Of a stretch of 64,000 nucleotides of DNA, positions 1 to 11,455 are shown in pieces. Numbering within the stretch: the stretch's first letter is position 1; each line of letters starts with the position of its first letter. The position numbers were made by a program, and so were the translations under genes. The stretch spans positions 257,501-321,500 of the forward strand of contig JAFBJZ010000641.1 in NCBI GenBank assembly GCA_016785225.1. The letters are read 5' to 3'. This DNA is from Psettodes erumei. Lineage: Eukaryota > Chordata > Actinopteri > Pleuronectiformes > Psettodidae. Under the pieces are notes generated by a model, which did no database searches, was not told the DNA's origin, and saw only the letters and a program-made list of their open reading frames with translations.

Positions 1-59
1 TCTTCTTTTTTTTCTTCCTCTCACCAGCTGGATCTCATTCTCAGCATCAAAAGCCCGTG

Positions 60-330
60 TTCGGCCCGTAATTACAGCTCAGGTTCTGCTTAACTGTTAT
101 TAACAAAAAAGTACAGTAATCTGGCCTGGCAGTGCAATATGTTACCGGGGCTTTCTAATTAATCTTACAGCCGGCGTAATAAATTTACAATATCAGATTG
201 GCGCAATACTGTATATAGATTTATTAAAGCTTTTAATCAGTTCTGGCAAAATTAATTTTGCAATGATTGCTTACATTTGAATTTGCATATACTTAGTGCA
301 AGTAATTTATTTTTATAGATTCTTTTTTAT
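60..330. promoter_or_regulatory. candidate conserved non-coding element in intron 2
   Basis: This is an AT-rich, repeat-free island in a GC- and repeat-rich intron. It is dense in homeodomain-like TAAT/ATTA words and has an octamer ATTTGCATA at 281-289. The texture is that of deeply conserved enhancers of developmental genes. This is inference only, since no alignment was possible. Confidence 0.35.
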
Positions 331-899
331 TAAAACGAGGCACGTGGGGCCCGTCAGCGATGAAGAATTGCAGGATTTTATTTATTTTTTTATTTAATTT
401 TTTTTTTCCCGCCTCTCTCCATGACGCCTCACCTGTCCCACGATATTTTTGCGTGGTTTTTTCGTGTGTTGTGCGGTCCGGCACCCGGGTCTGGATCTTC
501 GGATCCAGATCAGTTGTTTGAGTTTTTAAACTCGTCTGTTGCAGAAGTTTTGCGATGGCAAAGTTGCGTTACACGTCGCACTTTGGCGAGGCGGCGGCCT
601 GCGTTGTGCGCGCCGCTTAAAAAAAAAAAACAAAAACGGAGAAAAGTCCGTGGATGTTTTCAACGCGGCGATTCGTCCATCAAAGCAGACCTTCATCCTT
701 TTCTCCTCTTCATCTCCCCACTCTTGTAAATAGTCACAGTGACACACACACACACTGAGGGACACACACACAGACACACACAGGAGCACTCACAGGGCCG
801 ATAAGAGTGATTCATAAACAGATGAACCCAAAGCAGATGTGTTATCGCACCGGCGCTGCGCACAAAGTACTGCAAGGCCACGCCGGCTCTCATGGTGCC

Positions 900-901
<2 letters not shown>

Positions 902-949
<48 letters not shown>
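902..949. repeat. (CA)n microsatellite, 48 bp
   Basis: A pure CA array. Shorter CACA clusters at about 742-782 lie upstream. Confidence 0.97.
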
Positions 950-952
<3 letters not shown>

Positions 953-1497
953 TCTATATTAAACACACTGATAACAGGAGGCTGTGACTAACAACTCCCC
1001 TCCCCATCCCCGCCTCACTCCAAAATCTAACCTGATACGAGGCCGTGTCAGCAGATTCCACCACCTGAGTGTGTGTTTGTTTGTGTGTCTCCTGCGTGTG
1101 TGTGTGTGTGTGTGTGTGTGCGTTGTTTTTTTCTCCCCCACACGTGTGAAAACGTGCGCTTCTATTTATAAGAAATGTTCCGCGTGCCGCTTCGTCATGT
1201 GTGTGTGCGCACATCTATTTTTACAAACGCATGTTGCTGCCTCGTCCTACATGTAGGTGTGTGTTTTTGTGTGCGTGCGCGTGTGTGTGTGTGTGTGTGT
1301 GTGTGTGTAGGCAGGCCAGGGCGTGGACTCGTGGCATTGAGCCACGGTGTCCCTTTGAGACTGGGCAAGAGGAGGAGGAGGTGGAGGAGGTGGAGGAGGA
1401 GGAGGGAGGAGGAGGAGGGGTGGAAACCAAGAGAGAGAGAGAGAGACTGTCGGCCGCAGAGAAAGAGGAACGATTTAGATAACAGTCTCAGCTTTTG

Positions 1498-1540
<43 letters not shown>

Positions 1541-2181
1541 GACACACACTCCCTGCTATCGGAAACACATTATTATTGGAGAGAGCTGACCACAGGAGAA
1601 CCCTGGCAAGCACTCTGAGATAGGCTCTTATATTTTTCTCCCTCCCCAGGGAAGAATTCATGAATTAAATCTTTCTATTAAAGGTAACCCTTCCCTCCTC
1701 CCACAAGAATACACACAACAGCAGGAATATTTCATTCTGCTGCGTGCGCTCCTTACTTCTCGCTATCAATGAATCTCTGGATTAGTATTATTATTATTTT
1801 ATTGGATGATTTAGTTTGTAAAAAAAATCCTGACGTCTGTAAATTCCAGTTAAAGCGTCACAGATGTTCAGTTTACATCCAGGACGGCAAATTGTGTTAC
1901 AGGAGGAGTTAAACAAAATGACGTCAAAGATCAAATTTGTTATGTGGAATATTTTCATCTAATGGTTTAATGGATAAATGATCAAATTGCGTCCGGCTCC
2001 GGATGAAACGTTCGGTTCTTCTTGTTTGCCGCTCGCTGCGCTCCGTTATCATATTTTTATTTATTTGTTTTTTTAAATCGGCGTTTTTGCAGGTGCCGTC
2101 GTCGTGCGCACAAAAGCAGATTTCACATAGTTTACAGTGTTCGCTGCGTTCATTCAGCTCGCAGCATGAAAGGGCCTTTAT

Positions 2182-2244
2182 GGTGGGGGGGGGTGAGGGT
2201 GGAGGGGGTGGGGGGGGGGGGTGGGGGGGCGAGGGTGGGGGTGG
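2182..2244 (+). repeat. G-rich low-complexity tract with quadruplex potential
   Basis: About 60 bases are nearly all G with single T, A or C interruptions, giving many GGG runs separated by 1-2 bases. This is a strong G-quadruplex pattern on the sense strand of intron 2. A 54-bp (GT)n array (2340-2393) follows about 95 bp downstream. Confidence 0.85.
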
Positions 2245-2338
2245 AATTAGCGATGGTCTCCCTTTATGTGTGTGAGGAGCTCCGCTTCTTCTGCGACGAC
2301 TCCAGAACTGGAAGCAGCTTTCTTTTTTTTTTTCCCCC

Positions 2339-2339
<1 letters not shown>

Positions 2340-2393
<54 letters not shown>
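2340..2393. repeat. (TG)n microsatellite, 54 bp
   Basis: An uninterrupted TG dinucleotide array in intron 2, preceded by a T/C-rich run. At this length it is likely polymorphic. Confidence 0.97.
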
Positions 2394-2395
<2 letters not shown>

Positions 2396-3589
2396 GTTAG
2401 TTACAGTAATTACGGCCCAGTAACTGACAGCCAAAACCAGGCAGGAGAAAGTAGAAGGGGGCTGTTTTTCCTCAGTCATGCGCAGCCTCGCTGCCGAACA
2501 TCTGCTGAGAGATTTGCATATTAATTAACCCATATTAACTCTAATTATTCTGGGAAATTATCAAATAAATTAAATTTTCTAATTTTAACCGTTTTTTCTT
2601 CGCCCCCCCTCCTGTCGCCTGACGTGTGTCGGTAACGTGAGGAGACTCACCTGAGCTGCCGTTAAAAAAAAAAAAAAAATGGAGATTCTGCACCGACACA
2701 TGCACACATTTCCTCCTCCCCCGTTCTCCCCCCTTCTCTCCCAACCTTTCCCCTCCTCTCTTCTTCTCCTCTGAACCCCCCCCACCACCACCACCACCTC
2801 CCCCCCCCCACCTACCCACTCTCCTGGCCTGGGAGTCCTGAGGGCAGCCAGGGGAAGCTTTTGTGTGTCTTTTTTTATTCTTCTTCTTTGGCTTGTGTGA
2901 CGAGGAGGAGGAGGAGGAGGAGGGGGGGAGGTTTACTCCGAACATTTGTTGGAGGCAGGAACATGTGTGAAGTGGGGGAGGGAGGGGGGGGCACAGATGG
3001 TGGATCCATGCAGGACCCGGCAAAGGTACAGGACCTCTGAGCTGTTGAGCAAACCTTCCCCGTCCCACCCCCAGCCTGTTGCTCGGGCAAATAAATAAAC
3101 TTTAATTGAATTAGAACCGGTGGGGGGGGGGGCGGGTTCTCCTCGCCGACAGAACCCGGCAGCAGCAGAACCCAGAGATCCAGAACCGGCTGGGGGCGTT
3201 CGTTTTTTTTGTTTTGTTTTGTTGCTGGAAAAGTAAAAGCGTCCTGGTATCAAACGCACACTCACTTCACTTTTCAGCGACACCCCTCCCCCCCCCGTCA
3301 CACACACACACACACACTGCCCAGACAGACACACACACACACACACACACTCCCAGGTTGCGTTTACACTTCACTGAGTTTTCACCATTCATCGCCCCCC
3401 CCCCCTCCCTCGCTCGCCCCGTCTCTTTTCAGGGCTTTTGTTTGCCCTCTGCCACCGTCCTTTCACCGACTTGGCCCCGATTTGCCCCCTTGTGCTCGAT
3501 CGCACCATTATACCGAGACAAGATAGCACAGAATGTCCAAACATGTCCGCCGTTCTTTTTGTGCACGCACACCACCCCCTCCTCCCTCC

Positions 3590-3876
3590 CCCCTTCCCCC
3601 CTCACCCGCCGCCGCCGCCGCCGCTAACGGGGAAATCACTTCCCTGGCGTTCTTTATTTCCAAAATAGGAAGTTTTGCTGCGGCGAGATAACGGCTAAAC
3701 GTCTCCGCCAGCGAGCGTTTTAAAAAACCACGGCGGGGCGATGAGTTAGAAAGCGCTCGCCGCCCGGAGGCGCGGCGTTTTTCCCACGTCACCCGGGGGG
3801 GAAGCGCCTGAGCTGCCGCGGACGAAAGGTCACCGCGAGACTGGAGGCAGCGACCTCGCTTCCACCTTAGCGGCCT

Positions 3877-3910
<34 letters not shown>

Positions 3911-4560
3911 CTCGCAGGCCCGTCCAGGTGATGCTTCGCTCACGAGACGGGCGGCGAGCGCTTATCGTCCAACAGGGGAGGGCGTCCCGGCTCGTTAGCG
4001 GCGTAGGAGGCCGAGCGCGTCACCCGGAGCTAAGCCCCGCCGCCGCGGCTGGAAAATGTCAGCCGGGGTTAGCGGCGCGGCGCCCGCGTGGGCGTTAGTC
4101 ATCGGCGCCGAGGTCGGAGCGGGGGGGGGGAGGAGGGCTCCGTGAAGTGAGCGTACCTGTTAGCCACGTGAGCGGGCGGGTGGAGCTTCCTCCTGCAGGG
4201 GTGGGGGCTAATGACGCGAGGAAAGAGAAGCGCTCCAACTTTTTAACCGGGCGAGTCCACGAGCGTGCGAACGCGCCGCCTCGCCGCTCGAAAGAAGCGC
4301 GACATATAAAGTCTTCCCCGACGAACAAGACGGGGGTCAGCATCAAAGCGCCGGCCGCTCCCGCGCTCCCGGTGCCTTTGAATGCGGCGTGCGGCCCGAC
4401 GACTGTTGTCAGGAGTCGATTAGGACGCCGCCGACGTTAAAGTCGCTTTTTGATCGCTCGTCAGCCGTCAAACCCGACGCCTCTGTAAACACCGTCCCCC
4501 CTTTCGGGTCTGGGAGTTTGTTTCCCGGCGCCAGATTAACGTCTGGATCCGCAGAATGCG
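3590..4560. promoter_or_regulatory. CpG-rich segment with a TATA-like word in intron 2
   Basis: The segment is dense in undepleted CpG, with CCG triplet runs at about 3608-3623 and many CGCC/GCGG words. It is interrupted by a (CA)n run at about 3879-3907. A TATAAA lies at 4305-4310. It could be an internal CpG island or alternative promoter of zeb2 or of an antisense RNA. No coding exon is apparent, so the call rests on composition only. Confidence 0.35.
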
Positions 4561-5089
4561 ACTGTCACCGCTGAAGTATCGCCTGCGCCATTGTGGAGCT
4601 TCTTCTTTTTTTTTTTTTTTTCTTTATTTGTCTTCATCAAAGAAATGATGGGATTTTAATAAGACTTTCTCCGTCGCTCCTCGCTCAGCCTGTCACCGCT
4701 GACGCTCCTCGCCGTCCTAATCAATATACAATATTCCTCTGTGTTTTTTTTTTTTTGTGTGAGTGACAGAATAATGCCGGGCCTGTGAAAGGGTTATGTC
4801 AGATAGTTTAAAACCTGATATTAAACAAGAATTGTGCTGTTACATGTGTCATTTTAATTATCTGCAAAAAAAAAAAAAATCAAGTCAAAGAGGCTCCTTT
4901 TATTTACCTCAAAAGGTGGGTGGGGGCGGGTGGGAAAATAAAAAAAAGAAGAAGAAGAAGAAGAGAGCGAACAGGTAGCGGCGTAATTGCTCTTGTCGAG
5001 GATGACACTTAAGGTAAGAAAGGAGGAGAAGTAAACATCTTTTCTTTGTCTTTCTCCCACTTGGGCAACACAAAAGGCCGATTAGGAGC

Positions 5090-5091
<2 letters not shown>

Positions 5092-5128
<37 letters not shown>
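5092..5128. repeat. (GT)n microsatellite, 37 bp
   Basis: A pure GT array in intron 2. Confidence 0.95.
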
Positions 5129-5131
<3 letters not shown>

Positions 5132-6722
5132 TAACCGCCTCGTGAAATATTAGTAGGTTAGAATTACTTTGTTGCGTGACACAATACCAGTAGATGCTCG
5201 GCGCTGGCGGAGGGAGAGGCTCCTGTCAGCGGTGGCACCTCAACAATGACTTGACGAGCGCCCCCGCCGCCGTCCTCGCCTCCTCCGACGGCGTACGGGC
5301 GCGGGGGAGACGGCTGACGCTCCGAGGAGATCCTGCAGACAGTTCGACGCCCCCGCCGCCCCCACCCACACCCCCACCCACACCACCACCACCCCGAAAT
5401 TTGTTCAGAAACTCGAGGACGAGACGTCACCAGGAGACAAAATAACCACTTTGCTTTGAAGCGGCCGGGAAAAAGTTTATTCCCTCCCCCCCACACACAC
5501 ACACACACACACACACAATGTTCTCAGCTACGAGAAGTCAGGGACGGTGTGCGTCGCTCAACAAAAAGAAGCGCTCCTCGCCGCTTTTGTCGGGGGATGG
5601 GCCCTTTAGAACCTGTCCAGCCTGAGATAATTTCATTCAGGCCGGCCCCCGCTCTGCATCCAGAGATCAGGTTCACAGCGACGGGTTGATCGCTTCCCAA
5701 GCCTCTCGGGCCTTTTGTTCTACCGGGCCCGCACCCCCCCACCTCCTCCTCCACCTCCTCCACCACCACCTCCTCCTCCTCCTCCTCCTCCTCCGGGACA
5801 CGGAGCTGATGGGACAAAGTGGCGCAGATTCCGAAAATCGGATCTTTTTTTTAGATTCTTCTACTTCCGGTAGCGGCCGTACGTGCGGAGGTGGAACGTG
5901 GGACCACCCAGGAGCTCCTCGCGCCTCCGTCGTGCTCCTGCTCCTCCTCCGGCCCCCGCTGGAGGAGCCGTTGCCTTTTTTTTTTTTTTTTTTTTTTTTG
6001 TCATCTCCGAGGAGCATTACTGAGTCTGAACTTGCCTAAACCCTTGTGATCACACCTCTTGAAAAGGTTTTGTTTCCTCCGTCGATTGGTATTCGAGGCA
6101 GGTCACCGCGCGCTCCCACCCACCCACCCGCCCGCCCGCCCGCCCTCTTTCTCGCCTGCCCCCCACCCCCAACCACCACCACCACCTCCCCTCCCACCAA
6201 ATGAATGCCCTGTTTTCATTTTAATTTGCACCTGTTGTGCAGTTGTTCGCTGACGGCAAGTGCAGACCGGTCAGTCGCGGGGAGACGTGTCAGGAGGAGA
6301 CGTGGGGGGGATTATCTTTTCATATGGATAGCGTCTTCACAAATGTCATGCGTGAACTTCATCTCTTGATTCTGGGAAAGTTCAAGAGGCACGGACGCTT
6401 TTCCAGAGCCGGAATTCTGACACACAAAAAAAAACAAAAACCCCCGCCGTCCTTAATTAAGCTTGTTGATCCCATTCAGGGTCACGACGCAAAGATATTA
6501 AAACCTGAGGCCTCCACCTTCACCGCCACACAACATTCTTCTGTTGATGAGGTGTGCCCCCCCCCCACGCCCAGCGCTCCACCTGCCCCCCCTCCCCTCT
6601 GATCTGGCGTCCGCGGCGGCGTCAAATCTGCACGCGAGCCACCTTTGATTGAGCCCTTGTTTACAGGCGTCTATTTTAAGACAAGCGGGCGAACGTCTGC
6701 GCAACCAGACGGGCCCATTTTT

Positions 6723-6724
<2 letters not shown>

Positions 6725-6768
<44 letters not shown>
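6725..6768. repeat. (GT)n microsatellite, 44 bp
   Basis: A pure GT array about 590 bp upstream of exon 3. Confidence 0.95.
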
Positions 6769-6770
<2 letters not shown>

Positions 6771-7354
6771 CGGCCGCCTCCAGGCCCTGCCGTCTTCCTA
6801 TATTTCCATATGTTAGGAAACATTTATATTTATGTTCATGGTTCAGCGGCAATGCAAATGCGAAGACATCCGCGCGCGGCGAATAATCTAAATGACTATA
6901 GGTTAAGCCTCTTGTGTGTATCGCTCGGTGTGTGTGTGTGTGTGTGTGCGCGCGCTCGCCCGCTATGCGGAGCATCCGCGACGTGACGGGAATGCTCCGG
7001 TCCTGAAAGGTGCAGCTCGTCGGCATCCGCGGCATGCGAGCGCGACCGAAAATTAGCGGCTATTTTGGCTCGCGTCGCCTCGACAGCTGTCTGCCCACCG
7101 CTGCCGCTCCGTCACAGATTCCAGCCGCGGATGCTGTAATTGGGGTGTAACCCACAGAAAAAAAAAAAAAAAAGACGCCTACGCCTTGGGAGGGAAGCAG
7201 TGATGTGGGGTGACCTTTTTAATCTGGGACTACACCTCAAATTTCCAAAACAAAGTCGCAAAAACTTCTCTTCGGATTCCTGGAGCTCTGTGTTCCTTCA
7301 AACGTTCCCAGAAAACGTTCCCGCTAATCGTCCGCCCCTTCTTTTGTGTTTCAG

Positions 7355-7606
7355 CCCTGAACTATGAGAACGTGGTGGAGACGGGCTCCGAGACGGAGGA
7401 GGAGGACAAGCTGCCGGTGTCGGAGGAGGACCCCCTGCTCAACGGCACGGGCAGCCCCGCCAGCCTCACCAACCCGGACGCCTCGCCGCGCGCCGAGAGC
7501 CACGGCCTGCTGACCAAGGACGAGGAGGACGACGAGATGCGGGACAGCGGCGTGGAGCACATCTGGCCCGACAACGACATGCTGAGCGCCTCGGTCGACG
7601 GTACTG
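7355..7606 (+). CDS. zeb2: zeb2 exon 3: acidic N-terminal region
   Basis: This exon encodes the stretch beginning LNYENVVETGSETEEEDK and ending near SASVDGT, homologous to the ZEB2 segment after the N-terminal basic motif. It is rich in Glu and Asp, with a DEEDDE run, and has no zinc finger. The acceptor is TTTCAG at 7349-7354 and the donor ACTG|GTGAGC at 7606/7607. The exon is 252 nt: two bases complete a split codon, 83 codons follow, and one base is left over (phase 1 to phase 1). A GTACTG at 7601 could be an alternative donor, but it would break the frame to exon 4. The exon is GC-rich with high GC3, like the other zeb2 exons here. Confidence 0.93.
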
Positions 7607-8483
7607 GTGAGCGTCGCCCCCGCCCCCGCCCATCCGGTCAAACGCGGCGAAGCCTCGGTTTGGTTCCCGCCGCTCGGTGCCGAGAAATATTCCCAGTAAG
7701 AAGCTGCAGAAATGAGAGAATCCACATAATCCCAGGCAGGTGATCCCGACCCAAACTTGACGGACTTATCGTCTTTTGTCTGGAGCGATTGCGGGGGGCC
7801 CCCCCCCCCCATCCTCCACCGCCCCCCTCCCAGTCACGGATGCTTGAAAGATAAATACTTTTAATTAGGGGGCAGGGTATAATCATTAAAGGAAGCCAGA
7901 CTGCTGCAAAAAAAGTCATTAACAATCTTAAATGAAATTTTTATTTTTATGATAGCCATTTACATGTATAATAAGAGTCAATGATTCTTGGAAGCATGTG
8001 ACGGGAACAGAGTGTGGCGAGAAGTCATGTAAGACAGCCCATTTAAATGAGCCGGGCCCCGCTATTCATTTCTGCTAATGAACTAGCTGCGCACGGGGCC
8101 GCAAAACGGGGGGAACGTTCAGCACTCTTAAATTTTAATATGGGGGAAAATTGCACATTTATTAGGGACGAAAAGGGGGGTGAAAAAAAAAAAAAAGTTG
8201 GTACCGGCTCCCTGAGACGGAGGTTGGGGGTCGAGGAAGAAAAGACAGTTTGGTAAATAAATCAAGATAAAGGATAAACAAGCTGTCGTTGCATACGGTA
8301 ATTGTTTATTTGATAAAGACCCGCGGTGCCATAATGTCTGTAATTCAACTATGGTGCAATTCCCAGATAATACGCTTCTGCTGTGATAAAGTGTCTGACA
8401 TATTTCGGAGAGCAAGTCAAGTTCATTAGAGCATTTGGGAGTCTCTTTCCCAATCTTGCGGGTGCTGTGTTTCCCAGCGCTGC

Positions 8484-8535
<52 letters not shown>

Positions 8536-11386
8536 TTTTCTTCCGCGGTGCCTAAGTGTCTGCAGTGATACCTCAGCACATAACTGAGGCCTGAGATAAG
8601 TTCGCACCCTCCCTCCTTCCTGCTCCACGGTCGAGGTTTTTTTTTTTTTTTTTTTTTGGTTTAAAAAAAAAAAAGTCTCCGGGAATCGAACGCCGCAAAA
8701 AAACGAGACGTGTAAGAACGGGGGGAGGCGTTAATATAAAAAAAAAAAAAAAAAAAAAAACTTTATCACCGAGCCTCTTCTGATTCCAGGGCACAATCAG
8801 AGTCTTGTGTCTGGCGTTGTCCTTGACATTCCTTCATCCCACAGCGAGGCTGGACACGATGTGCTGGAAAGTATGACATCATTATCACTGACAGACGTTT
8901 TCAAATAAATCACCTGCCTTCTCCCCTCGCCCTTTCTCAACTCCAGGGCGTCGCAAGGATTTTCTGCAGCTCGCCGAAAAACCCCGTTTTTTATTATATA
9001 CCCTCACGTTCGGTCGCCCCGTCCCGGACGCCGCCGCCGCCTCTTTCTTCGCGTTATTCATTTAAAATATAAAACACAAATTCGAAGGGGACGGAGCCGC
9101 CGACACGAAAATATCTAAAAATATCCGAGCCGGGCGGCAGCTTTCCAGTTCTGAAACGATTAAAGGCTTCTACTCAAACGTGACAGGAGCTGGGCCGAAC
9201 GGGGGCCAAGGAGGCAGAGACTTTAAAAGCGGCGACCGGGCCGTAAAAAGCAGGAATGTTTTCAAAATAAACAGCATCAGACCCGCTATGAAAATAGGTG
9301 GAATTACGGGCCTGGACTCCTTCGCGGGGCCCGGAGTCGCCCCCCTCAGACCTCGGCGTCGCCCGTGAAGGAGGTGTGTGCCTTCCCGCCTCAGGTCCTT
9401 CTGTGATTTACTGCTCGCAAAACACACTTTTCCAGCGTTTTAGCGTGCAGCAGGAATAGGCGCATATTTGCGGCGAGAAATCGAACCCCACTCCCCCACC
9501 CCCACCCCCCACGCCGCTTGTTTTTACGAGATAAAGTCGTCATTTCCTGCGTTTGGCTCGCCGTGACACTTCAGCGGAGGAGGAGGAGGAGGAGAAGGAG
9601 AAGGTGTACGCGGTATTAGCCTACCTCCTGCTGGAGGCAGCGCTCCTTCCTCCCTCCCTCCCTCCAGACCGCAGATAACACAAAGTTTTCCAAGGTAAAC
9701 ATCGGGATTGGTGTGTGTGTGTGTGTGTGTGTGTGTGGTGGGGGGGGCAGTAAATCCCAGCGGTCATCCCCTTGCGTCAGACCCGAAGCACGCAGCCAAA
9801 TTTGATTAGCCAAAGCAAACACGGTGCCTACGAGGACACAGAAATGAAATGAGGGAGTTCTGACCAGCGGCTGCTGATATCTGATACTTGTGGGTATATT
9901 TTAATCTGAGGCTTTTTTATATATATATATATATATATTTCAGTTTTGTTTTGTCACAGCTTAATTTATGTCGTTTGAAAACCCCATTTATTTTCTCACG
10001 CTGCGCCTGCGGTTTCGATGCCGCCCAATCAAACGTTACAGAGAGACGAGGAGGAAGGGGGAAAGTTAAACTAGGACGTACCCCTGCAGAAGAGCCTGTC
10101 ATTATTCTCCGGAGCCATTGACAGGGATATTTATCATTTCGCCGCAGAAGCCAAATCTTTAATTTTCGCGGCGGGCCCAGAATGGCTGAGCCGCCGACTA
10201 TTAAAACCCATTGTTTCCAACTAAAAATAAAAATTCCTTTTGCTTCTGGCCTTTGTGCGCCGTAATGTAAGCAGGATAACATTATTACCAACAACACACC
10301 CACCACCTTTTCCTGTAATCTCTCAGCCAGGTTTCTCCACCCGGGGACGGTCGGACACGCCGGATCCTGCTGGCAACCACAAAAACGCACACAATGCAAC
10401 ACTTGTAATGTCCTCGCAGGAGGAGCAGAGCAACAGCAGATGCGTGTAAAGCGCACAATGCCGTTTGTTTTCTTGTTGCTTTTCTCTTTAATACAAAGCC
10501 CCCGTGTTCTCGGAAGCACCTTGATTTAATTTTTACCGGCGAGGCAGGAGGAGAAGGAGGGAGGAGGAGAAGGAGGAGGAGGAGCCGGCTCCTCCTTACG
10601 CTGATTGTCCGCACCCCGGTGTCCTCGGCGAGGGGACGACTTTGTCAGGAGTGGGTTTGTTTTACGAGGCCCCGTCAATCGTTTTTATTTACCGCCTCCT
10701 CACCTGTGCCAGCGTCGGCCGCCATTATCCTGATTGGCAGGAAGCGCCGGGGACGGGAGCAGCGGTTGAGGTCAGCCTGAGGCGGGTGGAGACAGGGACG
10801 TGGTGAAATAGTTGTTCTGTGTGTAACTGAGTAACTAAAATGCACTTTTAATCCACGACAGGCGTTTTTTTTTTTTAATCCCTCGGCTCCTCCCACCTGA
10901 GGCCTACCTCGGCCAATGAGGTTATTCCTGCGGCTGTGCCCCGTGAGAAATGTTTGTGTTGTCGTTAGCGACGCGCTAGCTAGCAGGGGTTGTGTGTGTC
11001 ACAATGCACAAAACGCACAAAAAAAAAAAAAACGCAGAGGAAGTCACAGCCGGGGAGTAATAAGCTCAGCCCGCGCGTTGGCTGGAGCGCCGCGATTGCT
11101 CAGGTGGATGTGCTCCACGTTTTAATCGCTGCGTTTGGCGATTCGGGGCCTCCTCCTCCTCCTCCCTCCCCCGCCGCCGCCGCCGCCGCTTGTTGTCGCG
11201 CTAAAGGTAAATAAGTCACTGCCTGGCCCGGATGATAGCATTCATTAAGCGCTGGCGAACAAAGCCGCAGCGCGCAGCGGCGCGTTCATCGCTTCCTCCG
11301 TACCGTCTTCTTAAAGGCGTCGTTGTCGGCGTGTCGGTTCACGCCGAGGTTCTCACCCCCCCCTCTCTCTTCTTTTCTTCTTACAG
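7607..11386 (+). other. zeb2: intron 3 of zeb2
   Basis: A 3.8-kb intron. It contains long T or A homopolymers (about 8484-8501, 8637-8657, 8738-8760), a (GT)n at about 8502-8532, another at about 9712-9737, a short (TA)n at about 9919-9939 and GAGGAG runs at about 9580-9600 and 10548-10582. The AT-rich island at 8240-8480 looks like a conserved element. No additional coding exon was recognised. Confidence 0.85.
8240..8480. promoter_or_regulatory. candidate conserved non-coding element in intron 3
   Basis: A complex, AT-rich, repeat-free stretch between repeat-laden flanks. It has several GATAA words (for example near 8311 and 8383) and AATTG/TAATTG words. It resembles intragenic enhancers of developmental genes, but this is inference only. 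Confidence 0.35.
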
Positions 11387-11455
11387 ATGAAATAAAAGAT
11401 GATTTCGACACCCTGGGGCCCGATGCCACTTTGCAGGCGGTTGGAAACGGTACAG
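11387..11455 (+). CDS. zeb2: zeb2 exon 4: short linker exon
   Basis: A 69-nt exon encoding DEIKDDFDTLGPDATLQAVG then NGT. It matches the short ZEB2 exon with the conserved YDTMGPEAT-like core (here FDTLGPDAT). The acceptor is TCTTACAG ending at 11386, after a C/T-rich tract, and the donor is ACAG|GTGAGT at 11455/11456. It is phase 1 in and phase 1 out (2 + 66 + 1 nt), so skipping it would keep the frame. Confidence 0.92.

Larger units (their letters stand above)
1..7354 (+). other. zeb2: intron 2 of zeb2 (3' part), no coding exon seen
   Basis: I looked for the first coding exon, whose lysine/arginine-rich N-terminus is highly conserved in ZEB proteins, and did not find it on either strand. 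The stretch holds AC/GT microsatellites (902-949, 1499-1535, 2340-2393, 5092-5128, 6725-6768), GAG/CTC triplet runs (1369-1410, 5746-5793), a long G-rich block (2182-2244) and a CpG-rich segment (about 3590-4560). AT-rich islands with octamer words lie at 60-330 and 2490-2580. Apparent reading frames here are low-complexity translations of these repeats. Confidence 0.8.

Noticed and set aside
1195..1545. Cys-Val or His-Thr repeat peptides here and at about 40 other places
   Set aside because: These are direct translations of (GT)n or (CA)n arrays, not genes.
9668..9694. Possible 27-nt microexon in intron 3 (CCTCCAG|...|GTAAAC)
   Set aside because: In the phase set by exon 3 it would add an immediate stop codon. 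The acceptor tract is a CCCT repeat, so a chance match is likely.
9917..10519. 200-codon minus-strand frame in intron 3
   Set aside because: It has no recognisable domain, ends in a TA-repeat translation, and lies within a zeb2 intron without splice support.
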